Shown: one piece after another, positions 58,450-64,000 of the stretch
Layout of the letters: every line of letters starts with the position of its first letter
Position numbering within the stretch: position 1 is the first letter of the stretch
NCBI GenBank assembly: GCA_004369045.1
Contig: ML213516.1
Coordinates: 13,250 to 77,249, forward strand
Reading direction: 5' to 3'
DNA length: 64,000 bases
Origin: Heliocybe sulcata
Lineage: Eukaryota; Basidiomycota; Agaricomycetes; Gloeophyllales; Gloeophyllaceae
Notes under the pieces: model-generated
What the model saw: only the letters and a program-made list of their open reading frames with translations
The model's database searches: none
Told to the model about the DNA's origin: nothing
Program-made: the position numbers and the translations under genes

Positions 58450-60680
58450 CTAGCAGCCAGAAGGAACAGTAGTGTCGTCCCTGTAGTTCCTCGCGTTGAC
58501 ACCAAGGCCGCGGCTGGCAAACGCATTCCAGAGCGTGCACCTGTTAGCACCGCTATAGCGGTTGGCATCCGCCTGGATCCAGGCATCACGAGCAGTCGCG
58601 ACTACAGGGCGGATCAGCATCTGGCATAACAGATGAATAAACACACGTACAAGTCGGGTTACAAGGCTGGAGGGCCAAAGCATCGATGAAGAGGTGCAGG
58701 AAGACGTTGTTGCCAGCTGTGCCAGTGGCGTCGGTCTTGGCAGTGGAGGAGTAGCCGTGCGCGCTGACAAGGGCAGCGTAGACGTTGTGCAGCATGTTTG
58801 CCCAGACTTCACCGATGTTGTGAACCTCATTGAGCTGTCCGATGCTTGAGTACCGCAGGGGATTGGTCGACGCCGATGTCGAGTAGGGGTAGTTCCGGAT
58901 GCCGGCAGAGTCGTCGGTCACATAGGTGGCCATGACATAGTCTGGAACGGAAGAGCTGGAGTGCTCAGTCCACTCAGCCATCGCATCAGACCAGCCCTCG
59001 CCCATACCACCGGCCTCGGTGGTCTGCAAGCAACGACCCGTACCGCCTCCAGTCATACGGTTAGTAAGACCGTGGGTGTTCTCGTGGACAACGATGTCGT
59101 CCTCGAGGGCACCATCACGTTCGGGCTGGAGAGACGTTAGACGGCTTACTTAATGTGTAGTAGACAGCTGGACTTACGCTGGTGTAGTCCCAGAGGAACA
59201 TCCTCATGTGGCCGGACTGACCGCTGGAAAGATAGGAAAATCAGACCCAGCATGTAATGCATTAATGGAGATCACGTACTCAGCGGGAGTAGAGAAATCA
59301 GCGTTGTCCACCCCAGCGGAATCCTGGACAGAGACCGTCACACGGTCATTGGCCCTACCCCCGTGACCGTTGTTGTTGTTCTGGAAATTGTAGGCGCTCT
59401 CGGTGAATCCGTACTGGTACCAGATGTCGTGCATCGTGTTGACGACGTAGAAGGCGTTCACCTTCGCGGCGTTCAGGTTGGCAGCAGCAGTAGGGGCCTG
59501 GTTGGGGTTCTGGGTGTAGACGAAGTTGAGGCCAGAAGAGCTCTGCGAGGCGGTGCTGCTGGTGCTGCCCTTGTAGGTGATGACGTTGTTGCCACTGCAT
59601 ATGGGTACTCAATAAAGTGACTCATCCATCTGGAACGTATGGACGTACGCAGTCACGGTCGTGCTAGTCGTACCGTCGCTGTGCCAGCCGAAAGGAGAGG
59701 ACGCAGTATTCTGAGGGTCTGTCAAAGTCTGGAAGCCATCTGTAAGGTCCTCCTCTTGGATAGGGATAACACGGTACTGTGTAATGGATCAGACTTGTTC
59801 ACGGCTGATCATCTCGCACAAGGAACATACCGAAGCCTTGGCGACAAAGTCAGTGACCGAGAGAACCTCACCGCTGTGAGCGTCCACGAATGCCTCGTAC
59901 CATGCGCCAGTCTCAGCGTTCTGGACCTGGACGACATGAGTGAGGGCGGCGGAGCCGTCAGCGAGCGCAAGGTACTCGAGCGTGGCGGGCCAGTCGTTGT
60001 ACTTGCCGCCCAGAGTCGACTCGGCACTCGCAATGGCGTCCTCGACGGAGATGGACGGAGTCGAGGCAGCAATACTCGCTAGATAAGACAGGTGTGTAAG
60101 AGCACGAGCATGAAACGCGTTCTTGTGAGACTTACTGGGATTGACGAAGGAAGAACCGAAAGCGACGACCTTGTTGTCCTTGCCAAAGGCAACGTTCGCG
60201 ACGGCGTTAGCGAAAGCAACGCCATCCTATTGTGTAAAACGCAGTTAGTAAATGAATATATTAAAGAATCACAGTTACATACATGGTGCTGCTTCACGTA
60301 GGCAACGGAGTGCATGTCAGCATCGTAGCCAGACTTGTACTGGATCTTGTCCGCGGAGACGCCAAGCTTGGAGGACACAAATGAAACCGTGGACTCCTCA
60401 ATGCTGGCGTCGGCACGCTTGGACAGAGGGTGATCAATGCCTGCACCATAAGTCTGTAATAATGGCCATCAGTCAGTACAGGCCTACGTCGATACGCTAT
60501 TTCGCCGCCTACCTCATACGAGGACTCGGGGTGGTACGTCTCGAGCTTAAGATCCCGAGAGATTTCCCTCACGCGATGGGTGGCGTATTTTGCCGACGCA
60601 TCCCAGGGAGCGGCGAGAGTGCCAGAAGCAAAGGTAACTGCGAGGAGGACCGACGCGAGGAGTTTCTTAGCAGAGAACAT
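58450..60680 (-). CDS. Fungalysin, secreted M36 metalloprotease
   Basis: Zinc endopeptidase preproprotein of about 595 residues with eight or nine short introns. A signal peptide (FSAKKLLASVLLAVTFASG) is followed by an FTP-type propeptide (HRVREISRDLKLETYHPE; VSFVSSKLGV; AYVKQHH; GVAFANAVANVAFGKDNKVV; WYEAFVDAHSGEVLSVTDF). The mature enzyme runs from about SPFGWHSDGTTSTTVT through NAFYVVNTMHDIWYQYGF and FNFQNNN-type sequence to the catalytic DDIVVHENTHGLTNR (HExxH zinc motif, with the later GGMGEGWSDAMAEW giving the third ligand). The C-terminus with NPLRYSSIGQLNEVHNIGEV and DAWIQADANRYSGANRC is complete. It degrades extracellular protein such as elastin, keratin or collagen-like substrates. 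The gene looks whole. Confidence 0.95.
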
Positions 60681-61807
60681 GGTTCCTACAGCAAGTTTGC
60701 TACTGGAGTCTCAAGTGAGGGAGCTCGAAGACGAGAGGATCAATCGCCTGGGTTGCCATCATGCAGCTTGGTTGCTTTTAAAGACGAGGAGGGTGCGTCC
60801 AGGTCGCCGTTAGTCATAGATTGCAAGGTAACCATGCACGGGTGCGCTTGCTATATGACGAGCAACGCATGGAGAGATAAGAGCGTTCTCGCAGCCACCT
60901 GGAGAATCCTTTGTGCCATCTGCTGTATCTGAAGACTCGCGAGTATTACAAGGCGGTCGGGAGGAGAGAATCGGAAGCGGGGGGCCCGGGCGCGTACTCG
61001 GTCAAAGCGATATCCGGATCTCACCTTCTCTTGGCATCGCTGTGGTTGGCAACGTGATCTCGTTTAACCCCGCATTGCGTACTGGGCCTGTCGCTATAGT
61101 CTATGGGAGAGCTGGCAAGCTCAGGGCAGATATGGCGCAGTAGCATATTGGAGGTGGATAGATAGGGCCTGAGCAGTATACGTATCCATCAAGAGCCTGA
61201 TAGTCGGCCAGACAGTGCAGAAAAGGTACCAACGGAGGCTCAGGCAGATAGAAGTTAGGAATTGCCCTTCTTCCATGTGGCTTGTCTTGCCAAGCATTGA
61301 AGTCAGCGGAGGGGTATTTGTTCGAACTCAGCGAATATGCTACGATCACATTGGATCGACGACTAGCTGTATCCTGCTTCGAGGGACTTCGTGGAGGAGC
61401 AGATGGGAGAGACGGCCGTGGTGAGAGGCTTGCAAGCAAGGATCAAATATTGCTCGATTGCGTCTTGCAGACGTTATCTGGGTATAACAGCACGCAAGCC
61501 CTTGGGTCTCTGGCGAGGTGTCACTGGGGTGTCGCGCTTGGAAACGGGATGTCTAGCCTGATGCCATATCTGCGGTGTTAGACAAGCTTTGAATGACTGA
61601 CAGCAGTCCAAGATTATTACGGCCGTTAAGATCAGAAGATCCAGCCTCCGTGCCCTTCCTCGACGCTGTGATGAAATTTCTATTTCACAGGCTGTTCACG
61701 CTATCAACCTTCTGTCATCAACCTTCTGTCAATGGAGAGTTTCCATACAGAAGCCTTGTTGTGATATGTAGTTGCTTGATATATATTTAAACAGACAATA
61801 TGCCCAA
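60681..61807. other. Promoter of the protease gene and gene-free stretch
   Basis: A TTTAAAAG word near 60778 (minus strand) could be a TATA element about 100 bases from the protease start. No gene is recognised in the rest. Confidence 0.4.
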
Positions 61808-61878
61808 GCATTAATGGGGTAGTGGTAACCTCAGTCGTTGCCATCGACTGGCCGCGAGTTCGATTCTCGCTTAATGCA
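61808..61878 (+). tRNA. tRNA-Gly (GCC)
   Basis: A complete 71-base cloverleaf without intron. Acceptor stem GCATTAA pairs with TTAATGC, discriminator A. D arm GGGT-AGTGGTA-ACCT. Anticodon stem AGTCG/CGACT with loop TTGCCAT, so anticodon GCC. Variable loop GGCC. T arm GCGAG-TTCGATT-CTCGC. The internal B box (GAGTTCGATTCTC) and A box (TAGTGGTAACC) are present, and a run of six T (about 61896-61901) follows as the Pol III terminator. The AT-rich acceptor pairs (TTAA) differ from the usual fungal tRNA-Gly but are fully compensated. Confidence 0.95.
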
Positions 61879-62181
61879 TGTGTATTGCTAGAATATTTTT
61901 TCTGCAGAAGTCAGGGAATACTATCGCAGTGCATGCAACTTCACAGTCAACGACAGTGAGCATATCATGATTACCGACGATGAACGTTAACGCATTAATT
62001 ACTGATACTGGAGGCGTTTCATAAACTGTCAGAGGATGATCGATGATGCCGCATGGGCTCCTTCCGCGAGGATACTCAGGGAGCAGAACGTTACTAGTGA
62101 TATGCTGTTGAAGCTGAACCATCACGAACAATATGATAACTCGCCCAGGGCTCGACTTATGAAGATCGTGCGAACGAGCAG
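61879..62181. other. tRNA terminator and spacer
   Basis: T6 run near 61896 as Pol III terminator; otherwise no feature before the 3' end of the transporter gene. Confidence 0.5.
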
Positions 62182-63892
62182 TTAAGCATCAGTAACCTTC
62201 TCAGTGCCTTCGTCCTTCACCCATTTGCCAGACGGGTCTCCTCCCATAGCGCCCCGCAAATCAGGGCCGTACTCCTGGGCATCCATCGACTTGAGAACGA
62301 CCTCCCTCACGCTCCCCGAGCCAGCGAAGAGATAGTCTATGCTCTCGAGGGTGCGCCCGGCCGTCTCAGGGAACCAATACCATGCGATGACAACGTTCGC
62401 GAAGTTGAAGACAGCAAAGATAATGTAGGTCCGCCAGCCGATGTTGGAAATCACCGGTGGTGTGATTTCGACGACCAGGAAGGTCGTGAGCCACTGAAAT
62501 ACGACGGACAGGGCACCGCCACGTTGTCTGTTGCGAACTGGAAGGATCCTGCAGCGAGGAAAATTCAGTGGTAGTGCGTGGACAGGAGAGGCGGCAAGCT
62601 TACTCGCTGGGATAGCACCACATATTGGACATCCACCCGATGGTGAAGAATCCTTGGTACAAATACAACATGACAACAGCGCCAATCCCGTTGTTTCGTC
62701 CTCCAAGCTTGATCAAAATCGCAGACGCCAACATGCAAACGCCCAACCCCATCCCGCCAAAAACAAACAAACGGCGTCTCCCAATCTTGTCCAGCAGTAT
62801 CCACGGGAGGAAGGACATCACAAGGAAAAAGAACTGCATCCCACCAGAGATGAGCAGGGAGTCGTGTCGTGTCAGGCCAATGGAATTTTGGATGAGGTAC
62901 GGAGCGTAGTATACGATCATGTTCGTGCCCGTGAGTTGTTGGATGGTCTGGACGGTGCAGGCGATAAGGGTGCGCTGCCAGCCCATTATGCCACCATCCG
63001 AGAAGACGTCCTTCCATGATCCCGTGGACGTTCGCTCGAGAGCAATGGCGGCTTGAATGTCTTGGAATTCGGATGAGACGAGGTCGGAGCTGGGTGGCAG
63101 GTTGCGCAGCGAGCTCAGAACTTGAAGAGCATTCTCCGTATATCCATGGGCAGCGAGCCAACGTGGCGACTCTGAATATCTCATAGGTAAAATCGAAGGA
63201 CGGAAAGCAAGGTGATACCGCTCCTTACCAGGAAGAACACTGCACATCGCGATCAAGCCGACTGCAAAGACTATCTGGAATGCAATTGGGAAGCGCCATT
63301 GGATGGACGTTGACTTGAGTGACATGCCATAGTCTATCCAGTAGGCAATAACTATCCCAACGATCAACGTCGACAACTGCACCGCTATCATTCGACCGCG
63401 AGAACTTGCTACAGTAGTCTCAGACTGATAGATGGGTACTGTACTGGTGATAAATCCCATACCAACCCCAGTTATAATCCGGCCCACGATCATTTGGGCG
63501 CGGCCATAGCTAGTCGCTTGAACTATCGTACCAAGAATGAGGATAAAGGAACCTGCGGAGCAGACGGTCTTCCTGCCAAAATTCTCGGCCCAGCAGGCGC
63601 AGATGAGAGCTCCGAAGAGACATCCTAGTTCATAGACAGCCACGATGAATCCAAGCAGCGTTGCATTCGGATTTGAGAGTTGAGCGAGAAAAGTGGGATC
63701 CGTTGTGAGGCCGGAGAAGACACCGTTATCATAGCCGAACAGGAGAAAACCAAGAGAGCAGGCAAACGTGATTGCGTAAATGAGCGGCTTTCCTCGTAGG
63801 CCAAGATAGGCCTGAATGTCGGTATCGGGCTGAGCAACGCCTTTGCCTGTCATGGCAGACAGTAAACTGGTCGAAGGGAGCTGGCCAAGCAA
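62182..63892 (-). CDS. MFS sugar transporter
   Basis: Twelve-helix sugar/H+ symporter of the major facilitator superfamily, about 515-530 residues, three exons. The first helix reads ITFACSLGFLLFGYDNGVFS. The loop 2-3 signature is WAENFGRKTVCSAG. Helix 4-5 shows GRIITGVGMGFITSTVPIYQ and SETTVASSRGRM. A 55-bp intron lies inside the diagnostic PESPRW motif (CVLP...ESPRWLA). Helix 7 carries QQLTGTNMIVYYAPYL. The loop 8-9 signature is DKIGRRRLFVFGG, and the C-terminal PETAGRTLESIDYLFAG is complete. It resembles fungal monosaccharide transporters at the plasma membrane; whether it prefers hexoses or pentoses cannot be told. A second ATG 13 codons in (63853, MTGKGVAQPDT) is the more usual start. 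The gene's promoter reaches the window end. Confidence 0.93.
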
Positions 63893-64000
63893 GCCGACAC
63901 TAGCCAGATACCAAAATCAATCATTTCGAGGTGCAGCACTGCTGCAGCGGAAGGAATGCGAGGGGACTCCGAGAGTAGCTAATAATAACCTTGCGTTCCA

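Overview
The window is nuclear DNA of a filamentous basidiomycete, most likely an Agaricomycete of polypore type. The evidence is dense genes with many GT-AG introns of about 50-60 bp, a spermidine synthase-saccharopine reductase fusion (an arrangement known from Basidiomycota), DUF6533-type membrane proteins, F-box and BTB expansions, a CytB-like protein family known from mushrooms, and overall base composition. Species and chromosome position cannot be told from the sequence. All gene models were spliced by eye, so introns are supported by conserved protein motifs on both sides but not by transcripts.

Layout. 1-9 kb is an accessory block: three tandem copies of a Cyt (delta-endotoxin CytB/volvatoxin)-like gene on the minus strand, two apparently whole and one broken, with repeated promoters, an orphan promoter copy and an AT-rich inverted-repeat transposon inserted in one repeat unit. 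At 5.9-6.7 kb lies a truncated inverted copy of a gene whose full version is at 56.4-57.7 kb. 9-12 kb and 18.8-21.6 kb hold no recognisable gene. 12-25 kb carries a Zn2Cys6 regulator, a roadblock dynein light chain, a phosphatidylserine decarboxylase, a secreted PLC-like phosphodiesterase and a degenerate TKL-type kinase. 25-38 kb is dense: an RNF216-like RBR ubiquitin ligase, a DUF6533 membrane protein, a BTB protein, the farnesyltransferase beta subunit and SPE3-LYS9. 37.8-51.7 kb holds a P450, a Tm-1-type TIM-barrel protein, an Atg14-domain protein, an F-box protein, a small PPxY membrane protein, two adjacent BTB genes, a small two-helix membrane protein and ribosomal protein eL14. 52.9-63.9 kb holds a Tm-1-like UPF0261 protein, the full copy of the duplicated gene, a fungalysin M36 protease, tRNA-Gly(GCC) and an MFS sugar transporter.

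Functional links. The TIM-barrel gene (41.0-42.3 kb) and the UPF0261 gene (52.9-54.5 kb) correspond to the two halves of the plant Tm-1 protein and probably act together. The other genes are mostly independent housekeeping or secretory functions. The most unusual region is the Cyt-like cluster with its repeats.
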